A stretch of DNA of 64,000 nucleotides from Eustoma russellianum (lineage: Eukaryota > Streptophyta > Magnoliopsida > Gentianales > Gentianaceae), in contig AP025067.1 of NCBI GenBank assembly GCA_036186865.1, positions 9,348,981 to 9,412,980 of the forward strand, read 5' to 3'. The notes beneath the pieces were generated by a model that was not told where the DNA came from, made no database searches, and worked only from the letters and a program-made list of their open reading frames with translations. This document shows positions 11,617 through 23,374 of the stretch, piece by piece. The position numbers were made by a program, and so were the translations under genes. Numbering within the stretch: position 1 is the stretch's first letter; every line of letters starts with the position of its first letter.

Positions 11617-12851
11617 ATGCAGATGGTGCGACCAAAAGACAGACCGGCAAGAGCTAGACCAGAGGTGCAGGAGCCTATTCCTCCTCCACCTCCTCAGGTT
11701 CCTCCACCACCGCCACCGCAAGACCAAAATCCACCTCCGGTTCAGAACGCTCCCCCACCCCAGGGGCCTTTACCACAAATGATGCTAGATATCAATGCCT
11801 TTCAGAATTTTTGCCAGACAGTCACTCAAATTGGTCAAGTGATGTTGCAACAGAATATCCCTCAACCTCACGAGCCGGTCAGGGATACCCAATACTACTT
11901 TGAAAAGTTAAAAAAAGCCAATGTTTCGCCGTTCGAAGGAAATTCAGATTCAGATGCCGCTGAGAAGTGGCTAGACGAAGTAGAAAACTGTTTTGAACTG
12001 ATTCGAGCAACTGAGGAGGTAAAGACTCAGGCAGTCAGGCCGTTCCTACTTGGAGAAGCCAACCAATGGTGGAAGGCCAACCTGCAATCTCTACCAAGGC
12101 CAATTCCATGGGAGAGATTTCTCTAGGAATTCAACAAATTCTACATACCACCCTCTATCAAACTACAGAAGAGGCATGAGTTTGAATCACTGATGCAAGA
12201 ACAAGGAATGACAGTCGCTGAATATGCCAACAAGTTCATAGCTCTGGGGAGATTCCAACCATCCACCATGAATGACGAAGAAACCAAGATGTTGAAGTTT
12301 GAAAGAGGGTTGAACCCTAGAATTCGGACCTGGTTAGTCAATGCAAACCCGCCAAATTTTGGTGCACTCCTGGACGCGTGTTACAGAATAGAAAGAGATA
12401 TCATTCTCCGTGATGAGTTCGGCTAGAAAAGAGGAAGGGAAACGTCCGGGAGCAGAGGGCCCCGCAAATCTGCTAAGCAAAACTCAAGGGGCCCAGGGCG
12501 CTAAGGAAAGAATCGGTTCCAACGCCGTTCCCAAAAGAACCAGTCAAAGAACCAAGGCCAACAATCTGCTTATTCCGAGCTGCCCTCACTGCAGTAAACG
12601 CCATGTGGGAGAATGTTATTACCAGGCAGGGAAATGTTTCGGGTGCGGCAAGACAGGCCACATCCTTAAGGACTGTCCAGATAAGGGAACTACCTGCTTT
12701 GGGTGTGGGAAAACAGGACACATGGCCAAGGATTGCCCGGAGAAGGGGGCCCAGCAACAGCAACCACCTAAGAATCAGCGTTAGCGTACAAACGCGAGCG
12801 TTCACGCCATGACTGACGCATCTGCTGAAGAGGCCAATGATGTGGTGACAG
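11617..12851 (+). pseudogene. gypsy-1 gag (capsid, nucleocapsid), broken
   Basis: The start is ATG at 11617, followed by a proline-rich N-terminus (about residues 15-50) and a Retrotrans_gag-type capsid domain (about 11930-12410, with the WWK and GLNPRIR motifs). Nucleocapsid: a CPHC..HVGEC finger (about 12583) and two near-identical CCHC knuckles, CFGCGKTGHILKDC (about 12637) and CFGCGKTGHMAKDC (about 12697). Gypsy-2 has only one such CCHC knuckle, so this one has duplicated. Damage: TAG at 12124, TAG at 12424 with a frame change into the knuckle frame near 12420-12540, and TAG at 12782. The coding frame then runs to 12851, where a GT-AG intron starts. It packages element RNA in cytoplasmic particles in intact relatives. 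Confidence 0.85.
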
Positions 12852-12925
12852 GTATATTCTGAATTTGTGCAATTTTTATAAATACTGTTTCCCTATAGTT
12901 GCTTAGTAAATATTGCATGATTCAG
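12852..12925 (+). other. putative intron 1 of gypsy-1 (gag/protease boundary, 74 bp)
   Basis: GTATAT...ATTCAG. Upstream codons read VVTG(split) in one frame and downstream codons read AILVCSVPANVLFDSGA in another. Removing exactly these 74 bp (2 mod 3) joins them at phase 1. Unspliced, the frame hits TGA within a few codons. Gypsy-2 has an intron at the identical codon and phase (40278-40386). Confidence 0.8.
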
Positions 12926-15900
12926 GAGCTATTTTAGTATGTTCAGTGCCTGCCAATGTGTTATTCGATAGTGGTGCTAGCCACTCCTTCATATCCAAGA
13001 AATTTGCAAAGAATATTGAGCATAACGCAACCTATAGTGATGCACCCTATAGAATCCAAGCAGCTGGGGAACAGGTGCTTGTGTCTCACCATATTTACAG
13101 AAACTACAAACTTGAGTTCGCTAACCATCGGTTTGACGCCGACTTAATTCCCATACCCATGACGGATTTCGATGTGATTCTTGGGATGGATTGGCTCTCC
13201 AAGAATTTTGCCAACATCGATTATAGTGAAAAATAGGTTACCTTTAAGGATCTCACACGTAAGGGAGTGACCTTTCAAAGAGGATCAAAGTTATGAAAAT
13301 GTCCCAAGAACGTTTATGTGAATATGGTTCGCGCTAGTAAGGCGCTGAAGAAAGGACATGAGGGATTTCTCGTTTATGTAATAAATGCCGATCAAGCGCC
13401 CTCAGATCTTTCTCAAGTCCCCGTGGTTCGTGAGTACCCAGATGTTTTTCCATAAGATTTACCGGGTCTTCCTCCAGACCGCGAGATATCTTTTGAAATT
13501 AATCTAGTACCGGGAGCTGAGCCAATATCAAAGGCTCCCTACCGAATGGCACCTACGGAACTAAAGGAGTTAAAGGAACAGTTACGCAAATTGCTAGAGA
13601 AGAAGCTGATTCGCCTAAGTGTTTTGTCTTGGGGTGCCCCCGTACTGTTTGTCAAGAAAAAAGACGGAAGTATGCGGTTATGTATAGATTATCGGGAACT
13701 CAACAAGATTACCATAAAGAACAAGTACCCATTGCCTAGGATCGACTATTTGTTCGATCAACTTTGGGTAAGCTATTTAAAACTTTATTTTAATGTTAAG
13801 TATGTTATAGACCCTACTTAAAAATATCGTGATGCAGGGGGCACGGATTTTCAGTAAGATTGATCTTCGCTCGGGATATTTCCAATTGAAGATCAAAGCT
13901 GAGGACGTCCCGAAAACTGCATTCAGAACCCGTTATGGACATTACGAATTCCTTGTAATGCCATTCGGACTAATCAACGCTCCTGCAGCGTTTATGGATT
14001 TAATGAATCGAGTATTTCAAGAACAACTAGACAAGTTCGTTGAAGTCTTCATCGACGATATTTTGATTTACTCACCTGATGAAGAGACCCACGTGAACCA
14101 TTTAAGGATCGTCCTTGACATTCTACGAAGAAAACAACTGTACGTTAAATTTAGTAAATGCGAATTCTGGCTACGTACTGTAGCATTTCTGGGACACGTG
14201 ATATCTGAAGGTGGTATATCAGTAGATCCCAAGAAAATCGAGGCAATCACGGAGTGGCCAAGGCCAACCAACATTTCGGAGGTACGAAGTTTTCTTGGTC
14301 TCGTTGGCTACTATCGTAAGTTCGTTGAAGGGTTTTCTCGAATCGCTATGCCTCTTACCCGCTTGACACAGAAAAAGACCAAGTTTGAATGGACTTCAGA
14401 TTGTGAAAAGAGTTTTACTGAGCTAAAAGAGAAACTAACCTCTGCTCCAGTTTTAGCACAACCTATCCCTGGTGAAAATTTTGTGGTATATAGTGATGCT
14501 TCTAAGAATGGACTTGGATGCGTACTAATGCAAAAAGATCGAGTGATTGCGTATGCATCCCGACAGCTAAAACCATTTGAACAAAACTACCCGGTACATG
14601 ATCTTGAATTAGCAGCTGTAGTCTTTGCACTAAAAATATGGAGACACTATCTGTACGGTGAGAAGTGCGAAGTTTTCACAGACCACAAGAGCCTTAAGTA
14701 TCTTTTCACCCAAAAAGAACTAAACATGCGTCAACGCAGATGGCTAGAGTTAATGAAGGACTACGACCTATCGATTCAGTATCATCCGGGAAAAGCCAAT
14801 AAGGTAGCTGACGCATTAAGTAGAAAGACAAGCCATCTGCGCCAACCACCTCTACAGCGTGAAATGGAAGAATTTAATCTAGAGGAGGTTGATTCCATTG
14901 AAGGCATGCTCGCAAAGTTGGTGTTGATCCATTCGCTGATAGACAAGATTAAGGAAGGACAAGAAAAGGATGAAACCTTAAAGAAAATAAAGGACCAGGT
15001 GAGAATGAAACCATCTGAAGAGTTTAAGGTCAGAAATGATAACAGCTTGTGGTTTCGAGAAAGACTATGTGTACCCAATGACGAGGATATAAAGAATGAA
15101 GTTCTTCGTGAAGCCCACAACTCTCGATTGTCTATTCACCCCGGAGCCAATAAGATGTATCAAGACTTGAAACAAAGATTCTGGTGGCATGGCATGAAAA
15201 GACAAATTGCGGAGTTTGTAGAGAAATGCCTTGTTTGCCAGAAGGTGAAAGCGGAACATCAAAGACCCGCTAGGTTACTTCAACCTCTTGACGTTCCCTA
15301 GTGGAAGTGGGACCACATTACCATGGACTTTGTCACAGACCTACCAAGAACGAAGAACGGTCATGATACCATTTGGGTAGTCGTCGATCGTTTAACTAAA
15401 TCCGCCCACTTCATGGCTATGACAATCAAGGATCCGATGGAGAAGTTGGCTACAATATACGTGGATCAAATTGTGAGTCTTCATGAAGTACCCCTGAGCA
15501 TTGTTTGTGATCGCGACCCTCACTTTACATCACGATTTTGGACAGCCTTTCAAAAAGCGATGGGCACTGAAATACGAATGAGCTCAGCATTTCATCCCCA
15601 AACAGATGGTCAATCAGAAAGGACCATTCAAACACTGGAAGACATGCTGCGATCTTGTATACTCGACTTTGGGGGAAGCTGGGATCGGAGTCTCAAACTG
15701 ATAGAATTCTCTTATAACAATAGTTATCACCGATCTATAGGGATGGCTCCGTATGAAGCACTTTATGGAAGAAAGTGCCGTTCCCCGCTCTACTGGGATG
15801 AAATTGGAGATAAGATTCTTACCGGACCTGATCTAGTAGAACAGACTCGAGAGAAGATAAGGATCATAAGGCAAAGGTTACAAGCGGCCCAAGATAGAAG

Positions 15901-16112
15901 TAAGGTTTGGGCATATGAGAAGCGGCGACCGTTGGAATTTCAAGTTAGGGAAAAAGTATTCTTGAATGTATCGCCGTCCAAAGGAGTTAAAAGATTCGGT
16001 GTCAAAGGGAAATTAAGCCCAAGGTTCATTGGACCCTATGAGGTTCTTGAAAGAATTAGAGAGGTTGCTTATCGACTAGCACTACCGCCCTCACTATCTC
16101 AATTACATGATG
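12926..16112 (+). pseudogene. gypsy-1 pol: protease, RT, RNase H, integrase (chromodomain lost)
   Basis: Protease: LFDSGASHSF with catalytic Asp at 12967. RT: LFVKKKDGSMRLCIDYRELN about 13650-13710, then an intron (13768-13837), then FSKIDLRSGY and FIDD at 14048-14059. RNase H: YSDASKNGLG about 14490, continuous where gypsy-2 has an intron. Integrase: HHCC finger about 15115-15245, core with DFVTDLP, CDRDPHF and SERTIQ, so D, D and E are all present. Damage: TAG 13234, TGA 13294, TAA 13453 and TAG 15299. After LPPSLSQLHDV the frame runs into LTR sequence, so the chromodomain, polypurine tract and LTR start are deleted. It is a dead element, but its frames outside the stops remain readable. 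Confidence 0.88.
13768..13837 (+). other. putative intron 2 of gypsy-1 (inside RT, 70 bp)
   Basis: GTAAGC...ATGCAG, phase 0, between FDQLW and GARIFSKIDL. The 70 bp shift the frame (1 mod 3) and contain stops. Exact excision restores the conserved RT block. Gypsy-2 is continuous at this position (FDQLKGARWFSKIDL). Confidence 0.78.
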
Positions 16113-16670
16113 TGTTGACCTTTGATATGTTATGAGTTGATCACTGACATGTATTAGATGGAAATTCAGGTATGATTCTAAACCGAATTTTGGGGTTCGG
16201 TTCTTGTATGTAGTTTCCATTTAATTCACGATTATTTATAGTTTACTTGCTGGTGACTTTGTCACTCACCCCCTATTTTTCCTCCCAGAGGCTGCAGGGA
16301 ATAAAGTAGAATGGATTGAAGATGAACCTAGGGTTCCTTACCCGTAAGACGTGCGAGGGATGGATGGCCTAGGAGACATGAAGAGATGGTTGTGATCGAT
16401 GATCTTTAATGAAATTGTGAGGGAAACAATTACTTTTGAGAATTTCCGTACTTTATGATTAGGATATAAAACTGATGCTGGTTTCGTAGACGTTTTTATT
16501 TTAAAAGTTTTTATTCTGCCTCGGTTTTGCTTACTTGTTGACGCATAAGCATGAAAGTCCACGTATTTTATCATGGACTACGACATGTTATAGATCGACG
16601 CCTGGTACTCTCCGTAGTGAAGTACGGCGGGTGCACCGTATCCGGCTGGGCCGGGGTGCGAGGCGCCACA
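16113..16670 (+). repeat. gypsy-1 3' LTR remnant (last about 555 bp)
   Basis: The remnant begins at TGACCTTTGATATG, matching 10767 onward in the 5' LTR, and ends GGCGCCACA at 16670. It retains the terminal-exon sequence (16289-16347). The junction with integrase has short homology (GTTGACC against GTTATGACC), which suggests a microhomology deletion. Confidence 0.85.
16289..16347 (+). CDS. putative LTR-embedded terminal exon (gypsy-1 3' LTR)
   Basis: This is the second copy within gypsy-1: CTCCCAG acceptor-like site, 59 nt, ending KVEWIEDEPRVPYP and TAA at 16345. It differs from the 5' LTR copy by a conservative L/V change. Confidence 0.42.
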
Positions 16671-18663
16671 TTGTTTGACCCATCAAACAAATAAAAATAT
16701 TCAGATGGTCAATCTGGACAGTATTGGACAGAAAGTTGTTGTACTTTGATAATTTATATCGGCCAAAAAACGTTGATCTTTATGTCAAAATAGTCCTTGG
16801 GATGTCTAGTTTAAGTTTCCAAAAGACTCTGACCTGAAACTATGCTTAATAAAATTAGAATGTAAGTTTCTTAGAAACTTGTCAGGTTGCAGTCAGAATG
16901 GAGCAGTTATCTTTCAAAGACTGAAAGACTAACTTTCCTTTGCTCAAATCAAATGATTCTTACTGAAAATGAAAGCTACCAGTTTGAAGCAGAACTCGAC
17001 CAAAAATCACGAATTCTGAAAATGTTTTTCTATTTTTTTAAGTCATGTGAAGTTGGATGAAAACTGTAGTAAAAAAACAGATAGAATGCATAAAATAAGA
17101 AACATGACAAGAACACCGAGAATTATCCTGGTTCAGTCAATGTGACCTATTCCAGTCCCAAGGAATGTCTTTCCTTGGATTTTGCTATAAAATGACACCA
17201 ATACAACAAGAAGAGCCTAGCTTGATCCTTGGGTTACACACCAACCCTATTCAGGACTTGGCAAAGCACCTCTATGCAACTTTGGTTGCAACCCTTCAAA
17301 CAACTATTGATATAGCCTTATAAAATTTGATAATCAATCTTAAAAATATGAAACAAAAGGTGTATAATGTAGCTATAGAACAACTATCAATGGAATAGCT
17401 TTGCTACACAAAGTATGAAAAAGAAATGAGAGAAGAGGGAATAGCAAGACTATGAACTTTAACTTTTACTTTCAAGTGTGTGTCTTCTCTTCTTCACCTT
17501 GCCTCCTATTTATAATATGAAATGAGACTTGAAGATAAGAATTCCAAGGTGTCATAGTCTTCATCATCAAATCTTAAGAGTCTTCACTTCATTGGTTGGC
17601 CACCTACACACCTTGTACACTCGGCAACTTCAAGCAAAATTATTGGTCCACCTTTGCATCTTATCTTGGCCGATTTTTTTCATGAAAATGACTTAGAATT
17701 ACTTTGCCAAATGAAGATAATCTAGAATGGCATATTCCACAAGAATCCCTAAACCCCTTGGCAAAATGATAGGCCATGTGATGGCTGCACATTTTGAATA
17801 AAATCAGCCTCCAACAGCCTTGACTAGTTGTTGGTTTCAAACTTGGAATTTCCAAGTTGGCAATTTTTGCCAGCTAGCTTGTATTTGGTTGGTCCACTTA
17901 TACACAAGTAATAAAATAAATAAAATACCTTTGCCACATATCATGGACGTTTTGAGCTGAATATAAGTGTACAACCTCAGATTTTTGAAGAGAAATCCAT
18001 ACATAAAAGTTGACAAGACTTTGCCAACCGATAATACAAAATTCTCACATTTCTCCTTGTAAGTTGCGGTGAATTTTATACCGAAAATGCCCTCAAATTT
18101 TCTGCAAAAATATGAGTAAGAACCTCCAATAATATATGAATAGAAGTCTTCAAGAAGAAAATAGAATGTGACATCGATAATGGTTACATATCCTGCAGAT
18201 GTCGATAATATCACCAAATAAAGAATAAGATAGATAACTATGATATAATCTTAAAAAACCATAAATAAGCTCCATAATAAAGATAATATCCAACTCAAGT
18301 GTTGTCATTGAGTAAAATGACCAAAGTGCCCTTGGAGGATAAAATGACGAAAATACCCCTAGTGATAAAAAACTCCGAAAGTAACTCGGATGGTCAGAAA
18401 TAAATATAATAATACCTTCATACTGATGGATAAGATATTAATGAGTTCTTGTGTGTTTTTCTCCGTGTCAAGTACCTACAATAACTCAAAATATCATTTT
18501 TGCCATTTTTGTAAGTTTTAGAAACTTCCAAGACATATTAGTCACAAGGCATAATAATATTCATCAAAATAAGTAATAAAATCACAATAATCATGTATGA
18601 AACATATGCAAATTAAAACAATCATTTTACCACATTTTAAACAAAATGTTTCAAAACCCTAAG

Positions 18664-18912
18664 GACATCGATCGATCAATGTGCCTCTGAACGAGAGATC
18701 GATGTCTCACAGTGAGGTCCTAGTTTTGAATCTGTCTTACATCGATCGATAGATATGAGGGATCGATGTATATATCGATCGATGTGTTTCAGGTTTAGAG
18801 ATCGATGTCTCACAGTAAGGTTTTGGTTTTCTCTTCTTTACATGGATCAATGGATGTGAGGGATCGATGTATATCGATCGATCGAAGTGTATAAACCTGA
18901 GTGATCGATGTC
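18664..18912. repeat. ATCGATCG-rich tandem array in the LTR-pair spacer
   Basis: Repeated ACATCGATCGAT and GAGATCGATGTC blocks in alternation, with spacings of about 50-110 bp. It starts with GACATCGATCGATCAATGT, the same 19-mer that opens the array in the unrelated gypsy-2 LTRs (37225). Confidence 0.75.
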
Positions 18913-19188
18913 ATTTTTCTTCACTTATTCAACTTTTTATCATTTATGTCACCATGTGTGACATTCATAAGTATTCAACACTTAAAATCATGACTTGAAA
19001 ATTATCCAAAAATATTTCTCAACAGAAATTTTGGCCAATTTGAAGTGCAAGGTGGACCAATCATTTTGCTTAAAGTTGCCAAGTGTACAAGGTGTTTAGC
19101 TGGCCAACCAATAAAGTGAAGACACTTAAGATTTGATGACAAAGACTATGACACATTGGCATTCTTATCTTCAAGGCTCATTTCACAC

Positions 19189-19197
19189 TATAAATAG
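19189..19197 (+). promoter_or_regulatory. TATA box of the copia-type LTR arm
   Basis: TATAAATAG is followed by a purine-rich leader (GAAGAAGAGAAG), as expected about 30 bp upstream of an LTR transcription start. The left arm carries the mirrored copy (about 17505-17517). Confidence 0.5.
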
Positions 19198-20234
19198 GAG
19201 GCAATGTGAAGAAGAGAAGAAACACACTTGAGATCAAAGTTGAAGTTCATAGTTTTGCTATTCTCTTTCTCTCATTTCTTGTTCATGCTTTGTGTAGCTA
19301 AAGTGTTACATTGAAAGTTGTTCTATAGCTACATTCTACACCTCTTGTTTCATATTTTGAGGTGTTGCAACCAAAGTTTCTTAGAGGTGCTTTGTCAAGT
19401 CTTGAATAGGGTTGTGTGTAATCTAAGGATCAAGCTCGGCTCTTCTTGTTGTAATGGTGTCATTTCATAGTGAAATCCAAGGAAATGTGTTTCTTGGAAC
19501 TAGATTATATCACATTGAATGAACCAGGATAATTTCTCGGTGTTCTAGTTTTGCTTCTTCGTTTCTGCATTCTGCCCGTTTTTCACTACAATTTTCATCC
19601 AATTTCACATTACTTGAAAAAAATAGAAAAACATTTCTAAAATTTGTGGTTTTGGTGGAGTTATACTTCATATTGTTATCTTTCATTTTCAACAAAAGTC
19701 ACTCGATTTGAGCAAAGGAAAAGTAGTCCTTCAGTCTTTGAAAGATAATTGCTCTATTCTGGTTGTAATCTGACCAGTTTCTAAGAAACGTATATTCTTA
19801 TTTTATTAAGCATAATTTCATGTCAAGGCATTTTGGAACTTAAACTAGACATCCAATGGAGTATTTTGACATAAAGATCAACCTTTTTGGCTAGGTAATT
19901 AAAGAGATATAAGTTTTCAAATTTTAGCAACTTTCTGTCCAATACTGTCCAGATTGACAATCTGAATCTTTTTATTTGTTTGAAGGGACAAAAAATTGTA
20001 ATTTTATCTCATTTTTGAATAGAGTATAGTCAAGACCTTAAAATTGATTTCTGAAAAATTTCATAATTTTTGAAATTGTGTACTGTGACTTGTGAATTTT
20101 TCAAAAATGGGTACTGAATCTGAGTAGCTCTCAGATTCTGTTTTGAGGGAATTTTTTAAAGGTAGTAGTGTAATTTCCGCAAACCACTATTCACCCCCTA
20201 TAGTGGTGTTTATTGCAGGTGTTACGATCCAACA

Positions 20235-22012
20235 CGTTCTTTGTTTAAGTCATTTGAACTTCAGCTAGTGTTTGCGAAACGCTAATAAGAGATGTTACCT
20301 TGATAGTTGGTTTAGTTATTTGACAATATGAAGTTTACTTTGGTTGAAGATTAATTTATTTGAGTGTTAATCCTTTTTTTAGAGATTTGTAACGAATAAG
20401 TTTTATGATTAATTTATTTGTGCTTTACTTATTTGGGGTTAACGTAAGCATGACGATATAAGAAAGCCTTGTACATCTTGAAAAAAGTGTACAGCAGATG
20501 TGACGTTCAGAATATTAAGGCTTGGGGCGTAATAGTTCACCAATTGTTAGAATTGATGGATTCGGTCATTGATAGGAATATGGTCCACCATTTGAAACTT
20601 GAGAAATTGACGTCTTCAGAGCCATATTTGCTTTGAAGCGCCTTCGAAATTGCCATTGCTAACTTCAATGTGACATAGATGCCAAATAGTGAGTTGGAGA
20701 GGAAATGTAGAATATGTCTGCATGTGACGTTGTTGGCATCATACTTAAGAGCCTCTGCCGCATGATTTGGTCTATTCTTTGTGAGAATGTAACAAACAGA
20801 GAGCATCTCAAGAAAAAACAACACTTATTTCGACCATCTCTTGAAATATTCTATAAAATTGTTCAAGATTTGACATATGCAGAACCCTGAATTGTTTGGT
20901 AGTTATATTACAAATCTGCTTTAAGGTTGTTGGAAAATATTGCAAGAATATGGAAACCAAACACAAATCAGACTGTAGCAACGAATGAGTAAAGAGCCGA
21001 GACGTAACTTAATGTTACTATCCTTAAAAAAATTCTGTATCCACTGGCAAACAAGGTAAACTACAAGCAAATGCTTCACATGATACAACGGCTTCTGCTG
21101 TTCATGTGCTCTATGAGAATGAGCTTGTTCTTGTGTATTAGTGCTGTTTAATATCAGTGGAAATAAGAGAGAAAAGAGGAAGAAAATTATGTAGGAATTT
21201 TTCAAACAACTTCCAAAGTTTTTCAAGTCTAAAACTTTCAAATCATAGGATCCTTGTATTCATAAACTTTTGTTTCACAAACAAGATGTTAATTAAATAC
21301 TTCTATATAGAATTCCACTTGTAAAGTCAGTTTATGACCGTTCAAGATTGAAAGGAGATGTTCCAAGATGCAAAAGTTACATTATTTTATGGAAAGGCAC
21401 ACTGTCGAGGTTCTCGAATCCTGTCGCCCAACATTTGACGAAATTCGCCGAATGTTCAACCTTCTTCAGGACTCGACTGGCCGAACCTTGAATTCAAGGT
21501 CAGAGGTTTGCCAGACATTGAAAACAAAGTATGACGAAAACTGATTCAAAACAACTTTCATTCCCTTCTTCAAACAATCTTTTTGTATATCCTTACATAC
21601 ATTTAAAAACTATTTAAATTATTTTTATTTGCTCTTTCCAACCAGATAAATAGACGATTCTATTGCGTTGAGCTGTTCACCTGTAATTAGATTATTCTAT
21701 GGTGCGTCTGATATGCTCCCACCTCGATAGGTTCGCATTTCGACCGCGACAATCCCTTAATTAACTTTCGTCCCGCACTTCCGTTCAAATTGATATAAAC
21801 GCCCTTTCATTATAAAATATAAAAAAGTAGATAATATGAAAAAAAGTCATGTCAGCAAGTTGGACTTGTCAGCTTAGGATAGATAACAATTTATGAAAAA
21901 ATTAATTTACAACTTTCGTACTAATCGAGATTTTGTTTTCATCGGTATGACTTGATATACTTAGTATAACAGTACAAGCAGTCCAGATGTCAAGAACGAA
22001 CAATAACACTAC
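20235..22012. other. unassigned AT-rich interval
   Basis: No retroelement domain is recognised. On the minus strand a 95-codon frame (20537-20824) and a 106-codon frame (20921-21241) read as plausible, helix-rich or hydrophobic peptides, but are not recognised and are interrupted by stops. They could be a decayed host exon or chance. The rest (21242-22012) shows no clear feature beyond a small CG-richer patch at about 21410-21500. Confidence 0.4.
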
Positions 22013-22021
22013 ATTTGTATG

Positions 22022-23374
22022 TGTGTGTATACATACTTGATTCACAGAGATCTTTTGCGTCTGTTCTCAAGGCCACCGCATCGAATCTTCCTCCTCGTGA
22101 GATAACTCGATTTAAAGGTGTCCCCGCCATCAAATTCACTTGTGAGGAGGTAACTGTTCTTGCTAACTCATTCAAATACTGTCTTGTAGGAACTTTTTGG
22201 TATGGTAGCGCAAAAGTTGATGCCATACGTAAATGTTTCGAGAAAATCAGTTTCATGGCCACTGTCAAGATCACATTGTTAGACTCCACCTATATTCTGT
22301 TGATCTTGACAGTATTAGGGTGTTTTGCACGTCGTACATAGACAGTATTAGGGTATCATATGCGTGTAACTAAATGGTCTTATGACTACAATCCTAAGGT
22401 TGAAGTGCCTATCGTGCCTATGTGGGTATCTTTGCTGGCGCTCCCTATATATCTTCATAAGCAGGAAGCATTGTTTGAGCGAAAATGATTGGCACCCCTT
22501 TGAAGGCAGATTCAGCAACCATCCAACGTCTTCGTCCCTCTGTTGCCCGAATCTGCATTGAAATAGATGTGTCTCAGGAACTGCCTCAAAGATTATACAT
22601 TCAGAGTGATGAATACCATTTTTCCTACCAGTGGAATATGAACGTCTGCCTCTTTATTGCGCTAGCTGCCGAGTAATAGGTCATTCGTCAAGCACGTGTA
22701 TTGCTTCCAAACCTGTGGATGTGTTACCTCAACCGTAGGTCATTACAAACTCTTCCATGCCTGCATAGACTAAGATGCCTGAGCATAAGGTTCCACTTTC
22801 TCAACGTTGCACACCTAAGAAACATAAATCACAGGAGATCGCAGAAGGCACAGAACCAGTTGAGGCACAGGCGGATGCAGATCCTCCAGCCGCTGAGGAT
22901 GTCGAACAAAATATTATGGGTACACCAGCAACGTCTGTAGAACTTCTAAAAGCCTCAAGCTCATGGGACCCACAGGTACAAGAAGTCTCATATACTCAAG
23001 ATTTTTCTAGACTGCATTTTTCCTCTACTGCAGTAATGGCCGCTATCGAAGAAGAGGTACAACCTATCGTCACACATACATCAGATTCTGAGATCCATGA
23101 GGATCATATTATTGATACCCAAGAATTAAGAACAGCAGTTTTGGATGTTCCTCGCGTACTATCTACTACACCACATACAGAGGCTGGCACACTTGATATT
23201 GCACATCCGGATGTTACCCGGGCGGTTGATAATCTGTTAAAACTACACACTCGACGTCCGCATAGGAAAAAAGGCAAAATGCCTCCGGCCCCGCCGTGGT
23301 TAGTTATTACACATGGAGCATTGCAACGCTCTTTCACTCAATCCTCTACTGATATATCTCAATGCAGGCCCTAA
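22022..23374 (+). pseudogene. LINE-1 ORF1 (DUF4283-like RNA-binding protein), broken
   Basis: Reads SFASVLK...RFKGVPAIKF...FKYCLVGTFW, which aligns with ORF1 of LINE-2 (SFSEVVA...RYKGLPSISF...YRFSLIGSFW), i.e. the DUF4283 N-terminal domain of plant LINEs. The first frame stops at 22341, near a short duplication of GACAGTATTAGGG (about 22309 and 22341). The middle resumes in another frame at 22485 (MIGTPLKADSATIQRLRPSV). The CCHC knuckle seen in LINE-2 is degraded here. The C-terminal, acidic and low-complexity part is open from 22775 to 23374. In intact LINEs this protein coats element RNA. Confidence 0.78.

Larger units (their letters stand above)
7461..16670 (+). mobile_element. Ty3/gypsy Tekay-like chromovirus, gypsy-1 (decayed, truncated 3')
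   Basis: The order is 5' LTR (7461-11313, its own start displaced or lost at the copia junction), PBS at 11316, gag, protease, RT, RNase H, integrase, then a deletion that joins the integrase C-terminus straight to the middle of the 3' LTR (about 16113). RT before integrase defines Ty3/gypsy; close similarity to gypsy-2, which has a C-terminal chromodomain, suggests Tekay. The 3' end at 16670 is followed by TTGTT. The matching TSD would lie left of the window. At least seven premature stops make it inactive. Confidence 0.88.
16671..20234. mobile_element. inverted pair of copia-type LTR halves around an ATCGATCG-rich spacer
   Basis: 16676-17672 is the imperfect reverse complement of about 19028-19992. 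Shared landmarks include the CCAATACTGTCCAGATTGA block (19941 against 16710 reverse), TATAAATAGG (19189 against 17505 reverse) and the GGTGGACCAAT block. The right arm continues to an LTR-like end (a TATAGTGGTGTTTATTGCAG-like stretch to CCAACA, 20234) that resembles the copia LTR end at 7460. The left arm is cut by gypsy-1. Both arms therefore have their LTR 3' ends facing outward. No PBS or coding sequence is visible. About 1.36 kb of spacer separates the arms. Confidence 0.7.
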
